Shown here in pieces: positions 51,727-60,700 of a stretch of 64,000 nt of DNA. Position 1 is the stretch's first letter. Every line of letters begins with the position of its first letter. The notes below the pieces were generated by a model that searched no databases, was not told the origin of the DNA, and was given only the letters and a program-made list of their open reading frames with translations. This DNA is from Gemmatimonadaceae bacterium (GTDB lineage: Bacteria; Gemmatimonadota; Gemmatimonadetes; Gemmatimonadales; Gemmatimonadaceae). The DNA lies in assembly GCA_036273715.1 (NCBI GenBank), contig DASUHB010000072.1, forward strand, positions 1 to 64,000, read 5' to 3'. The position numbers and the translations under genes are program-made.

Positions 51727-52446
51727 CTACCGTTCGATCGTCACCGGCGACACCAGCACGTGCAAGTTGTGGTTGATCCGCAAGCCTGCGATGCCCTCGG
51801 TGGGCAGTTTGCTGCGTGGGATCGCATCCACCAGCTTGTCGTTCACCAAGAAGTGTGCGGTGTCTTTCGCGAAGTGCACCTTGAGGGTGTAAGTCGCCTT
51901 CCCTGACGCATCTTCCTTGGGGACGTTCGGATTGGAGGTCCAGTCCACTACCGACGTCGTCTTCGCACCATCTCGGCGCTTGATCAGGAACTGACCCGTC
52001 CCGCGCACCAGGAAATACCCGTACGTCTGTTGGGCGCGGTCATCCAGATGCTGGCCGCCGAAGAAAATGCCGTAGGCCTCCGGGTGCTTGGGCTTCTCGA
52101 GCTGCTGAATCGTCCCGGTCACCGCGTAGATGCCCGAGCCGGTGTCCTTGGCAGCGTAGAGGATGTGCGCGGGTCCGGTCTGCACTTCCCACTTGTCCCC
52201 GTTCGCCGTGTACTTCGCGTTGGACATGCTGGCATCCGCATGATCCGTCATCGCCTGGAATCCAGCCGGAACACCGGAGCCCGGCGCCGCCTTGTCCGAA
52301 TCCGCCATACCGGACATGCCCGCCTTTGAGGTATCGGCCGCAGCGCTTGCCGCGGGCGTGCTCGTGGAATCGCCGGCCTTGCTGGCATCGCTCGACTTCG
52401 CGCACGCCGTCGCCAGAAACGCGAGCGCGATCAGTGACAAAGTCAT
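51727..52446 (-). CDS. lipoprotein with a beta-sandwich (LamG/DUF1080-like) domain
   Basis: The 239-residue protein has a lipoprotein signal (LIALAFLATACAKS, Cys15), a Ser/Ala/Asp-rich linker with GMSGM and a C-terminal beta-sandwich (about 80-239) seen in WEVQTGPAHILYAAKDTGSG and YGIFFGGQHLDD. The pattern resembles LamG/concanavalin-like folds that bind carbohydrate. A GAGGAG ribosome site lies about 11 bases before the ATG; a GTG six bases upstream is an alternative. It faces the MBL gene tail-to-tail. Confidence 0.7.
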   Translation of the reverse strand: MTLSLIALAFLATACAKSSDASKAGDSTSTPAASAAADTSKAGMSGMADSDKAAPGSGVPAGFQAMTDHADASMSNAKYTANGDKWEVQTGPAHILYAAKDTGSGIYAVTGTIQQLEKPKHPEAYGIFFGGQHLDDRAQQTYGYFLVRGTGQFLIKRRDGAKTTSVVDWTSNPNVPKEDASGKATYTLKVHFAKDTAHFLVNDKLVDAIPRSKLPTEGIAGLRINHNLHVLVSPVTIER

Positions 52447-52559
52447 GGTGCGCACATCTCCTCGCTTGCTGAAGTGAACGGTCGAGCGGCTAATATATCG
52501 GACGCACCGGCCGCGGTCACGGCGTTGATATGGCCGCGCCGGAGCCGCATCCTCCGCAC

Positions 52560-52814
52560 ATGGCCGACGTATCACAGCCCGCGCGACACGTGCGCATGCC
52601 CGACGGCGCGCTCTGGACGGTCGAGTTTCAACACGAGCGCGCCCAACTGATGCGGCGCGGAAGCGAGCGCGAGCGCAGGCTCTTCGCGTTTTTTCGCGAC
52701 GACCGCGGGCACCTCCGCCGCGCCGTCGTCGCCGAAGATCTGAAATCGGCGGCAACCGATGCGGACCTTCGCCTGGCCTGGGAGAGCGCCGAGCGACTCG
52801 ACGCCAGCCAGTGA
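52560..52814 (+). CDS. small conserved-looking hypothetical protein
   Basis: The protein is 84 residues from the ATG at 52560 (94 from the ATG at 52530). It begins HVRMPDGALWTVEFQHER, then a basic helix and a final amphipathic helix (ATDADLRLAWESAERLD). It is well framed and lies between the lipoprotein and the esterase. No family is recognised. Confidence 0.5.
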   Translation: MADVSQPARHVRMPDGALWTVEFQHERAQLMRRGSERERRLFAFFRDDRGHLRRAVVAEDLKSAATDADLRLAWESAERLDASQ

Positions 52815-52821
52815 TTTTGCG

Positions 52822-53730
52822 TTAGGACCGCAGCTCCGCGCTGGACCCTGCGCGCAGATACCCGGCCATCCACGACGTCACCAGCTCGCCGACGCGCCCG
52901 CGGGCGTAATCGACGGTGATCACGTGGCCGCTGCCGGTCACCCACTCCAGGCGCTTTACCGGAGCGCCGATCGCGGCGAAGGTGGCCTCGGCCGCGGCCT
53001 GCGTTAGGCGATTGTCCTCGCGCGATTGGACGTAGAGCGTCGGCGCCCGCAGCCGGCCCAGCGCGCCGCGCGCTTCCGTCGCCAGCGCCTCGAGCTCGGC
53101 CAGCAGCCGGGGCGTGGACGCGCCGTAGCCTAACGAATGCGCGCGCTCGTCCGGATCGCGAATCGACCGCGGGTTGCTCACGCCGCGGCCCACGTAGGGC
53201 ATCACCACACCGGCCGCCGCCGCCCCGCGCGCGAACCATCGGAGGCTGCGCGGCGGGATGATGTACGGCGCGAGCAGCGCCACGGCCCCCACCTGCGGCT
53301 GGTCCGCCACGACGAGCACCGCGAGCGCGCCGCCCATGGAGAGCCCCACGACGCCGATCCGCTCGTACCGCGACGCGACGTTCGCATACGCGTCGCGGGC
53401 CGCGTTCAGCCAGGATCCACCGGCCGAGGTTCTGAACGCTTCCAGCGTGCGGCCGTGTCCCGGGAGGAGCGGCGCATACACCGGGAACCCGCGGGCGTGG
53501 AGATCGGCGGCGAGAAAGCGCAGCGTGTCCGGCGAATCGCCGAAGCCGTGAATGAGGAGCACCGCGTCGCGCGCACCGGGCACCGGCAGGTCGATCGGGC
53601 CCGCGCCGGGAATGATTCCGCCAGCGCCTAACGGAAGCCGCGCGGCCACCGCGCGCTCGACACGCCGCCGCGACGCAGCGCGCGCAAGGGCGGCCAGGAT
53701 CACGATCGCGAGCAGGACGTACGGGATCAC
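52822..53730 (-). CDS. alpha/beta hydrolase, carboxylesterase type
   Basis: The 302-residue protein has an N-terminal transmembrane helix (VLLAIVILAALARAA), then an alpha/beta hydrolase fold: oxyanion region HGFGDSP, nucleophile elbow GLSMGG, the acid Asp in VQSREDNRL and the final His in GSGHVIT. It is likely an inner-membrane-anchored esterase or lipase of the carboxylesterase/monoacylglycerol type. It starts with GTG overlapping the Crp-family regulator gene by four bases (GTGA), so they form an operon. Confidence 0.88.
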   Translation of the reverse strand: MIPYVLLAIVILAALARAASRRRVERAVAARLPLGAGGIIPGAGPIDLPVPGARDAVLLIHGFGDSPDTLRFLAADLHARGFPVYAPLLPGHGRTLEAFRTSAGGSWLNAARDAYANVASRYERIGVVGLSMGGALAVLVVADQPQVGAVALLAPYIIPPRSLRWFARGAAAAGVVMPYVGRGVSNPRSIRDPDERAHSLGYGASTPRLLAELEALATEARGALGRLRAPTLYVQSREDNRLTQAAAEATFAAIGAPVKRLEWVTGSGHVITVDYARGRVGELVTSWMAGYLRAGSSAELRS

Positions 53731-54452
53731 TCCCTGATGTCCGCCCCGCTGGCTGCGCGTTCATCGTAGAGCGCGATCGTCGAACGGACGGCGCCCTGCC
53801 GCGACATCCGGCCCACGAGCCCGTCCAGATCGGCGATCACCAGACCGTTCCCCGCCCGCTGGATGAGCCCTTCAGACGACAGCCTGCCTAACACCAGCGA
53901 GATCGATTCGCGCGTCGCGCCGACCAGCTCGCCCAACAGACGCCGCGACACGACGATGCTCTCCTGCGCGATCGCGTCCACCGGCGTGTCGCGGCTCTGT
54001 GCCATACGCACCAGCGCGGCAACCAGACGCTGCTCCACCGTCAGCGTCGCATACTGGCCGAATTTGTCGAGGATCTCGGTGCGCTCGGCCATCAACTGTC
54101 GCACCAGAGCTAACGCATGCACCGGCTGCTCGCGCATGAGCGCGCTGAACCGCGCGGTGCTCAGGTGCAACGTCTCCGTCTCGTCTTCCGCACGCGCTTG
54201 ACTCGCGTAGTGCGCGTCCGACTCCAACCCTTCGCCACCGAACGTCTCGCCCGGTGTCGCCACCCACGGCACGAAGCTCCGACCAGACGCCACCGGATTT
54301 CTGAGCGCAACCTGGCCGCGCACGACGATGAATACGCCGTCCGCCAACGCCCCCTGCTCGTAGATCGCGAACCCAGCGGGCCAAAACGTGCGAGCGCCGT
54401 ACTTGGCGATCGCTTCCCGTTGCTCACGCGACAAACGTGTGATTTCTTTCAT
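53727..54452 (-). CDS. Crp/Fnr-family transcriptional regulator
   Basis: The 241-residue protein has a cyclic-nucleotide-binding-fold domain (about 15-130, with GQVALRN and GETFGGEGL) and a C-terminal winged helix with recognition helix ELVGATRESISLVLGRL. It contains no Cys, so it is not an Fe-S FNR. Whether it binds cAMP is uncertain because the usual phosphate-binding Arg/Ser pair is not clear. It is transcribed away from the hydrogenase-like gene with 187 bp between start codons, and precedes the esterase gene in an operon. It is the most likely binder of the palindrome at 54603. Confidence 0.9.
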   Translation of the reverse strand: MKEITRLSREQREAIAKYGARTFWPAGFAIYEQGALADGVFIVVRGQVALRNPVASGRSFVPWVATPGETFGGEGLESDAHYASQARAEDETETLHLSTARFSALMREQPVHALALVRQLMAERTEILDKFGQYATLTVEQRLVAALVRMAQSRDTPVDAIAQESIVVSRRLLGELVGATRESISLVLGRLSSEGLIQRAGNGLVIADLDGLVGRMSRQGAVRSTIALYDERAASGADIRE

Positions 54453-54602
54453 GTGTACAGCCGCCACGTCGCTCACAGCTCTGATCTGGTAGTCACGCTC
54501 CGCCCACGCCAATGCTACTGCAGCATCGGCGCAACGCGCCGTGACGTCCCGAGTCCGCAATGAACGGGCCGTGGCTTGGCGCAGCGAACTGAACGAGCGA
54601 AT

Positions 54603-54618
54603 ATTAGACACACCTAAT
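54603..54618. promoter_or_regulatory. ATTAG-N6-CTAAT palindrome, candidate Crp-family operator
   Basis: The sequence has two 5-bp arms separated by six bases, exactly the 5-N6-5 geometry of Crp sites (TGTGA-N6-TCACA), but with different arms. It lies in the divergent gap, 22 bases before the start of the hydrogenase-like gene and 151 bases before that of the Crp-family regulator. It is AT-rich against a GC-rich background. Confidence 0.5.
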
Positions 54619-54639
54619 TTCTCGCAGACCATTCAACCA

Positions 54640-55803
54640 ATGTCGCGCCGCCAAGCCTCCGAAGCCAGCCCCGCATCGGTTGTGATCCTCGGCGCCGACG
54701 CCGTGCTCGCGGCGCTGCCGGCGACATCGGTCCAGTTAGCACACGCCTGCCGCGCGTTAGGCTACGACCTGGCCTTTCCGGCCACCTGGGGCGACGAGCT
54801 GGTGGCCGAGGGCTGCCTCAGGTTCCTCGAAGCGCACAAGCTCGATGCCGCCATCCTGTCGTCGTGCCCGCACGTGGTCGATCGCCTAACGCGCGCCGGA
54901 TCGGAGCTCCTCCCGCACATGATCGCGCTGGCCGCGCCGCCGGTCGCCGCGGCACGATATCTCCGCGCGGCGTTCGCCCATCGCGACCTCCGCATCACGT
55001 ACGTCGGCGCGTGTCCCGCCGCCGATGATCCGAGCATCGACGCGCGCCTCGAGCCATCCGAGTTCCTCGACGCGTTAGGCGAGCGCGGCATCGTGCTCGC
55101 CGACTTGCCGGAGTTCTTCGACGCCGTCCTTCCGCCCGATCGACGGCGCTACTGGTCGCTGCCCGGCGGCGCGCCGTCGGCCGACCGCCTCGCCGCGCAG
55201 GACCCGCGCCGCGCGCTCGTCGAGCTCGATGGCGAGGAGTTTCTCGTCGATCTCGCGCAGCGTCTCCTGACGCGCCAGCACGCACTCATCGACGTGTCGC
55301 TCGCGGCCGGCTGTGCCTGCGCGGGTTTGGTGCGCGGCGCGCGCGCCACGCTCATCGCGCTCGAGCCGCCGCGCGCTGCCGGGCCGGTGCTCGACCCGGG
55401 CATCACAGTCGATCTCCGGCCTCCGGACACCACCCCGCAGGTGATCGAAGCCGGGCGTGCGGAGGTCGAGCCGCCGGAACACTCCGCGATGCCTAACGCA
55501 GCACGCGCCGCCACCGTCGCGGCACCGCCCGCGATTCGTGACGCCGGCGCCCGCGCGATTCCGCGGGCTTTCGCCGCGCACCGCGCGCTCGCCAAACGCC
55601 GCGAGCGAGCGCCGCTCGTCTATCCGCCGACTACCTACTCCACGCGGCCGCGGCCCAGGACGCCGACCGGGCCCGTCATCCCGCTCTCGACCGACCGGCC
55701 TGGGTTTGCGCCCCCGCCGCTCGTGCCCGCACCGCCGCCACTTCCCGGCAAGATGCGGACGGCGCCGCCGGATCACTCACCCGCGTCACCCACCGTCTGC
55801 TGA
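54640..55803 (+). CDS. protein related to [FeFe]-hydrogenase catalytic domain
   Basis: The 387-residue protein matches the [FeFe]-hydrogenase large-subunit C-terminal fold without ferredoxin or other accessory domains. The three H-cluster signature blocks can be aligned: ILSSCPHVVDRL (Cys76; TSCCP motif in hydrogenases), VGACPAADD (Cys125; MPC motif) and AAGCACAGLVRG (Cys225, Cys227; where hydrogenases have CxxxC). The proton-transfer Cys next to the first ligand is Ser75 here. A Pro-rich tail of about 60 residues ends in Cys387. It may bind an Fe-S cluster and act as a redox sensor rather than a hydrogenase. A Crp-family regulator is divergent. Confidence 0.75.
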   Translation: MSRRQASEASPASVVILGADAVLAALPATSVQLAHACRALGYDLAFPATWGDELVAEGCLRFLEAHKLDAAILSSCPHVVDRLTRAGSELLPHMIALAAPPVAAARYLRAAFAHRDLRITYVGACPAADDPSIDARLEPSEFLDALGERGIVLADLPEFFDAVLPPDRRRYWSLPGGAPSADRLAAQDPRRALVELDGEEFLVDLAQRLLTRQHALIDVSLAAGCACAGLVRGARATLIALEPPRAAGPVLDPGITVDLRPPDTTPQVIEAGRAEVEPPEHSAMPNAARAATVAAPPAIRDAGARAIPRAFAAHRALAKRRERAPLVYPPTTYSTRPRPRTPTGPVIPLSTDRPGFAPPPLVPAPPPLPGKMRTAPPDHSPASPTVC

Positions 55804-55833
55804 AGCGCCGCCCGCCCGCCAGCGCGCCAGTTC

Positions 55834-57960
55834 CTAACGCTTGGCGCGGCCGCTGACCGCGGCGGCCGCATCGTCGATCGCATGCGTCGCGGCATCGAAC
55901 CGCGTCACCAGATCCGCGAGCTCCCGCGCCGCGAGGTCATGATCCCCGGCGCGAATCGCTTCGTTCACCGATGGGAACACCATGTTGGCGTAGCCATTGT
56001 CCTCGTCCGCCGCGTAGATCAGGTTGCGGAACCACGGACGCGTGCGCAAACCCGATGGACGCGTGAACGCACGCTCGACGCGCATCAACGCCGCGTTCGT
56101 GCGCACATCCACGTCGCGCGACGGCGCGCCGTGCGCGAGCACCGAATCGCGCGCACCATTGAACGCGGTCGCCGCCTGCTCCATTCGGCTGATCGCCGCC
56201 GAGAGCGCGCTCGTGTCCAGCGTCCAACCGCTCGCCTTCGCCGCTGAGTCGACGCGCGGAACATAGGCACGCATCGTTCGCGCATACTCGACGTAGTCGT
56301 ACGGCAGGATGTCCGCGTCCGCGAAGCGCTCCACCATTGCCGCGCCTACCCGCGCCGCCGCGGCGTGGTAGCCGAACGTCGGATCACCAAATTTCGACAT
56401 CCAGTGGTACGAGTCGTAGAGCGAGTGATAGACGCCGCCCGCACCGCCGAATCCCCATTCGGCAATCGGGATTCCAAAGTGATTGTAGAATCCGGCGAAA
56501 TCGCTGCCGCCGCCAGGATCGCTCATGCGCGGTTGGGCCGTGTCCGGCGTGTTCGTGCGCTTCCGCCACACGTCGTAGATCGAGCCGGCGCCGCTCGGAT
56601 CCGGGATGTGACTCACCACATCGCGCAGCGTCGAACGAATCGACGGAGAGCCGCCGCCGCCGAATGCAGATCCCTGTGCCGCAACGTCCTGATTGAAGTA
56701 CGCGACCCCGCCGTGCAACAGTCGCAGCGAGTCGTCCTCGACGTATTCCGTCGAGCCTAACAGACCCCATTCTTCCGCATCCCACGTCGCGAACACGATC
56801 GTGCGCTTCGGCTTGTAGCCTGCACGCACTGCCTCGGCCACCGCGCGCGCCGCCTCCATCACACTCACGGTTCCGCTGACGTTGTCCGCGGCGCCCGGCC
56901 CCCACGCGTCGCGGTGGCCGCCGATCATCACGATTTCATCGGGAAACTCGCTGCCGCGCACGATGCCGAACGTGTCCCAAATCGTTTTGATCGCCGCCGT
57001 CGCCGTGTCGCTGCGCACGATGAGACGCGCGGCCACCGGCCCCGGTCCAGCGTGATAGCGGAACGGCAACCCTCCTTGCCAGCCCTGCGGGATCTCGTGG
57101 CCGCGCAGTCCCTCGAGCAGCTTGGCCGCGTTGCCGTACGACATCGGAATGACCGGAATGTGCGAGATCTCGATCGAGTCGAGGGGGACACGGTGCACGC
57201 CCGGTTTGCTCGCGTATCCCGGCGTGGTCGGATCACCATCTGGATTCAGAATGCTCCCCCGCTGCACCCCGTTGGGATTCCGCATCGGGCCCAACGGATA
57301 GACGTCCCCGCGCGCGTAGCCGTCGTCCGCAGGATCGCTGTAGATGATCAGTCCGATCGCGCCATGCTTCTCCGCCTCGCGCGCCTTGATGCCGCGGTAC
57401 GAGCGGCCGTAGCGCGCGATGGCGATCTTGCCCTTCACCGACACGCCTAACGAATCGAGCTGCGCGTAGTCCTCGATCAACCCGTAGTTCACGTACACCA
57501 CCTGGGCCGAGACGTCGCCGGTCCCGCTGTAGCCGTTGGCGATCACCGGCTCCTTCACCGTCCACGACGTGGTGTCCTCAGGCACCGGCCCTTCCGCCAA
57601 CCTCAGCGGCAGCGTATCCGGCGCGATGCGCCACGCTTCCATGAGCGTGGTGTGCGGCATCCAGACGTCGTAGGCGCGCACGTTGGTCTCGAGTCCCCAG
57701 CGCTTCATCGCGTCGATCACGAAATCGCGTGTCCGCGCCTGCGCCGGCGTGCCGGCCACGTGCACATCGCTCGACAGTGTGCGCGAATCGGCGCGCGCCT
57801 GCGCGCTGTCCGGACGCGGCGTGGTACTCGCTTCCAGCGCTCGCTCCCGCTGCGCCTCCGCCGGCGTGTAGCCCGGCAGCGATGTCTGTTGTCCGTAGAC
57901 GCCGCCGACACGGACAACGACAGCGAACGCCGCCAATGCGACCTTTAGATGAACACGCAT
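55834..57960 (-). CDS. M28B peptidase, glutamate carboxypeptidase II-like
   Basis: The 708-residue protein has a signal peptide (LAAFAVVVRVGGVYGQ), a protease-associated domain (about 120-290, around GKIAIARYGRSYRG and GAIGLIIYSDPADDG) and an M28 dizinc core with GGHRDAWGPGAADNVSGT (His, Asp), WDAEEWGLLGSTE (Glu) and YHSLYDSYHWM (His), then a C-terminal helical domain. This is the layout of human GCPII and transferrin receptor relatives. It should remove C-terminal acidic residues from peptides in the periplasm. The ATG at 57960 begins the signal peptide. Confidence 0.95.
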   Translation of the reverse strand: MRVHLKVALAAFAVVVRVGGVYGQQTSLPGYTPAEAQRERALEASTTPRPDSAQARADSRTLSSDVHVAGTPAQARTRDFVIDAMKRWGLETNVRAYDVWMPHTTLMEAWRIAPDTLPLRLAEGPVPEDTTSWTVKEPVIANGYSGTGDVSAQVVYVNYGLIEDYAQLDSLGVSVKGKIAIARYGRSYRGIKAREAEKHGAIGLIIYSDPADDGYARGDVYPLGPMRNPNGVQRGSILNPDGDPTTPGYASKPGVHRVPLDSIEISHIPVIPMSYGNAAKLLEGLRGHEIPQGWQGGLPFRYHAGPGPVAARLIVRSDTATAAIKTIWDTFGIVRGSEFPDEIVMIGGHRDAWGPGAADNVSGTVSVMEAARAVAEAVRAGYKPKRTIVFATWDAEEWGLLGSTEYVEDDSLRLLHGGVAYFNQDVAAQGSAFGGGGSPSIRSTLRDVVSHIPDPSGAGSIYDVWRKRTNTPDTAQPRMSDPGGGSDFAGFYNHFGIPIAEWGFGGAGGVYHSLYDSYHWMSKFGDPTFGYHAAAARVGAAMVERFADADILPYDYVEYARTMRAYVPRVDSAAKASGWTLDTSALSAAISRMEQAATAFNGARDSVLAHGAPSRDVDVRTNAALMRVERAFTRPSGLRTRPWFRNLIYAADEDNGYANMVFPSVNEAIRAGDHDLAARELADLVTRFDAATHAIDDAAAAVSGRAKR

Positions 57961-58104
57961 GATGTTGGAGTGCAGAGAGGATGCCGCCGAATGCCTTCGA
58001 TCGCCTACGCATGTTGCGCGCGGAACGTTGCCCATGGGCGCGGGCGTTGGCAAGTGTCCTGCGCCCGCCCCCCGCCCTGTCCCGCGAGCCGCGAGCCGCG
58101 ATGA

Positions 58105-58737
58105 CTAACCGTGGCTCAGAAATGCGTCGCGCGCCCCCGTCACCACGAACTGCACCGCGACCGCAGCCAGCAACAGGCCCATGATGCGCGTCATGACGCG
58201 GATGCCCGTCTGTCCGAGCCCGACCACCAGGCGCTCGCCTAACCGAAGCGCGGCCCAGGAAAGCGCCGCGGTCAGCACGACGGACCCGTACACCACCACC
58301 GCTTCCGCAACCGTCCGCGCTTGGCTCGAGAGAACCATCACCGTGGAGATCGCGCCCGGTCCCGCCAGCATCGGCATCGCCAGCGGCGTCAGCGCGACGT
58401 CTTCCTTCTCGGCCCCCTCCTCGATTTCGGCGCGGCTCTCCTGCGTGCTGCGTTGTCCGCGCAGCATGTCCATCGCCACGTACCACAGAATGAGTCCGCC
58501 CGCGATGCGAAACGCCGGAAGCGTGATGCCGAACAGCCGAAAAATGAGACGGCCCGCAATGCCAAACACGATCATGAGCAGGGCCGCCGCGATCGTCGCG
58601 CGCCTTGCCGTCGTGCGGCGCTGCGCCGGCGTCTCATTCCGCGTGATCACCAAATACGTCGGGATCACCGCGATCGGATCGACGATGAACAGCACCGACG
58701 TAAACGTGATCAGCGCGAATTGCAGGAAACCGGTCAC
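58105..58737 (-). CDS. MarC-family integral membrane protein
   Basis: The 210-residue protein has six transmembrane helices and the MarC/NAAT signatures VDPIAVIPTYLVITR near the N-terminus and LAMPMLAGPGAISTVM in the middle, between the two three-helix halves. A charged loop (QESRAEIEEGAEKED) lies between helices 3 and 4. Its function is not established in other bacteria despite the old multiple-antibiotic-resistance name. The gene stands alone. Confidence 0.92.
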   Translation of the reverse strand: MTGFLQFALITFTSVLFIVDPIAVIPTYLVITRNETPAQRRTTARRATIAAALLMIVFGIAGRLIFRLFGITLPAFRIAGGLILWYVAMDMLRGQRSTQESRAEIEEGAEKEDVALTPLAMPMLAGPGAISTVMVLSSQARTVAEAVVVYGSVVLTAALSWAALRLGERLVVGLGQTGIRVMTRIMGLLLAAVAVQFVVTGARDAFLSHG

Positions 58738-58820
58738 GAACGCTCGCGCAGGGCAGGGATCATCGCAGTGCCGCGTGGACGGCGGAACTTAACCACCGCC
58801 ACGCGCCAGCCATAGTCGGG

Positions 58821-59432
58821 CTAACGATGTTCCATTTCGTCGAGCAGCACTTCCAGCGCGTTTCTCAGTCGCTCTTCTCGCATCGGCCCCGCGCGCACCG
58901 TCGCGCCGAGATGCGAGAGCTGCGCCACCATCTCCCGCTCGACAAACACGTCCGGATCTCGCACGCCGAGCGCTTCCAGCGAGCGCAGCGCCACCGAGCG
59001 AAGGAGCTTTCGCGTCTCGCGCGTGAGGCCCGACAGCACTCGGGGATCTGTCGCGAGCTCCGGTGCGGGATCCTTTCGCCGAGCCGGCGCCGATCGCAGC
59101 GATGAGAGCGGCGCCAACGCGACCACGAACGAACCGGGCGTGTGCTCGCGCACCGCGTCCACCACGCCGCGCCGACGCAGGGTGCGCAACAGCGCGAGAA
59201 TTGCCTGTCGCACCACCGACACCCCGGCGACGCTCCGGTTCCCGCGCCCCGTGATCACCAACACTTCCCCGGCGCGCTCCACCTGCTTCTGCCTGAGCCA
59301 CGACTCCGCGCGCGCTGTCGCCTGGCTCGGCGTCGGCAGCACCGCCCGCAGGTTCAAGGTCCGGCCGGGCCCGAACCGCGCCTCGTCCAGCGCCGCCAGT
59401 GCGCTGCCTGGGCGCGGTCCGTCCCGGCCCAT
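58821..59432 (-). CDS. Smr-domain protein
   Basis: The 203-residue protein contains a Smr (MutS2 C-terminal) domain at about residues 25-110: LNLRAVLPTPSQATARAESWL, then VLVITGRGNRS in place of the common HGxG, and GSFVVAL. The rest is a C-terminal helical region without known homologues. Smr domains nick or bind branched DNA or RNA; the LDxH motif residue appears to be altered (LNLR), so catalysis is uncertain. Confidence 0.75.
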   Translation of the reverse strand: MGRDGPRPGSALAALDEARFGPGRTLNLRAVLPTPSQATARAESWLRQKQVERAGEVLVITGRGNRSVAGVSVVRQAILALLRTLRRRGVVDAVREHTPGSFVVALAPLSSLRSAPARRKDPAPELATDPRVLSGLTRETRKLLRSVALRSLEALGVRDPDVFVEREMVAQLSHLGATVRAGPMREERLRNALEVLLDEMEHR

Positions 59433-59443
59433 ACGAACTTCCG

Positions 59444-60016
59444 TTAGAACGTGACGCCGACGCTGACGGGCAGCATCTGCACGCTGCTCCCGGTCGTGAA
59501 GATGTCGTGCCAGCGAATCTCGGCGAACGTCGAGAATCCCGTGAGCTGCACGCGCAAGCCGGCTCCAAGGTTGATGCCGAAGCGCGTCTCGGAAAACGAG
59601 TCGGCGCCGGCTGGCTCGAACTTCACGTTGTATCCACCCACACCGCCGATGACGTATGGTTTGATCACCGGCTGCGGCCCGAAGGCATACGTCGCATTCA
59701 GCGTCACGGCGACCACACGCGCCTTCTCCGACGACGTCCCCAGCCCATCAGGGGTGGCGATGGTAGTCGTCTTCGTGCCTAACTGATGCCACACGCCTTC
59801 CACCCGGAACCCGAGCGGCACCAACGGAAGTCCGAGATCCACGAACGCACCCGCATGCCAACCGCTCGCGGACGCATTGGACAGAGTGCCGAGCGGAAAG
59901 GTGCCACCGCCCACGATCCCGAATCGAGCAGGACTCGACGCCAACTGCGCCGATGCCGGCACGGCGAACGCGAGTGACGTAACGGCCGCGATCACACTCC
60001 ACACCATGCGTCTCAT
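59444..60016 (-). CDS. outer-membrane beta-barrel protein, tandem copy 1
   Basis: The 190-residue protein has a signal peptide (AAVTSLAFAVPASAQ) and about eight amphipathic beta strands ending in a C-terminal Phe (VSVGVTF), which fits an OmpX/OmpW-size barrel. It shares its block order with the neighbour at 60131: SGWHAGAFVDLGLPLVPLG, then VIKPYVIGGVGGYNV and RWHDIFTTG. The two genes are tandem duplicates. Purine-rich AAGGGGG precedes the ATG. Confidence 0.85.
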   Translation of the reverse strand: MRRMVWSVIAAVTSLAFAVPASAQLASSPARFGIVGGGTFPLGTLSNASASGWHAGAFVDLGLPLVPLGFRVEGVWHQLGTKTTTIATPDGLGTSSEKARVVAVTLNATYAFGPQPVIKPYVIGGVGGYNVKFEPAGADSFSETRFGINLGAGLRVQLTGFSTFAEIRWHDIFTTGSSVQMLPVSVGVTF

Positions 60017-60130
60017 GCAACGCCCCCTTGAAAATGCTTGTGCATCGCGACCGTTTGTCGTCGCCCCGGTCGCACCGCTGCGTCTCCAACCCTCACCAGC
60101 GAAGCCGCGCCGCGCAAGTCGCGCGCCCCG

Positions 60131-60700
60131 CTAGAAGCGAAGGCCGACGCTAATGGGTACCATCTGCGCGTGCTTTCCGCTGGTGTACGCGTCGTGCCAC
60201 CTCGCCTCGACGAACGCCGCGAAACCGGCCAGCTCCACGCGAACGCCCGCGCCGGCGTTCACGCCGAACGCACTCCGGGTCACCTCGCAGGGCTCAGCAG
60301 CGCAGTCGATCGGGACCGGATCCCGAAACGATCGCACGTTGTATTGCCCGACCCCGGCGATCAGATACGGTTTGATGATCGGCAGCGGAAGCAGCGTGTA
60401 TGTCGCATCCACGGTGCCGGCAAGCACTCGTGGACTGTCATCCGTGCCGAGGATGTGCTTGCTGCCCAACTGATGATACGTGCCCTCCAAGCGAAAGCCG
60501 ATCGGTATCACGGGCAGCTTGAGCTCGAGAAACGCGCCGGCATGCCAACCGGAGGTCGCGACATCTCTGAGCGGTCCTGACGGAGATGTGGTGCCACCCA
60601 CCACTCCGAATCCAAGCGGACTCGAGATCTGTCCATGCGACACGGGCGCGATCATGATGAGGGCAACGATCACAGCGAGCGCTGGCGACGATGTGTTCAC
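60131..60700 (-). CDS. outer-membrane beta-barrel protein, tandem copy 2
   Basis: The 189-residue paralogue of the gene at 59444 has signal peptide IVALIMIAPVSHG and repeats the same blocks (SGWHAGAFLELKLPVIPIG, IIKPYLIAGVGQYNV, RWHDAYTSG), ending in Phe. It differs by a Cys-containing insertion (PIDCAAEPCEV), which may form a disulfide in an outer loop. The two are separated by 114 bases. Function is unknown; barrels of this size serve as adhesins, proteases or small pores. Confidence 0.85.
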   Translation of the reverse strand: MNTSSPALAVIVALIMIAPVSHGQISSPLGFGVVGGTTSPSGPLRDVATSGWHAGAFLELKLPVIPIGFRLEGTYHQLGSKHILGTDDSPRVLAGTVDATYTLLPLPIIKPYLIAGVGQYNVRSFRDPVPIDCAAEPCEVTRSAFGVNAGAGVRVELAGFAAFVEARWHDAYTSGKHAQMVPISVGLRF

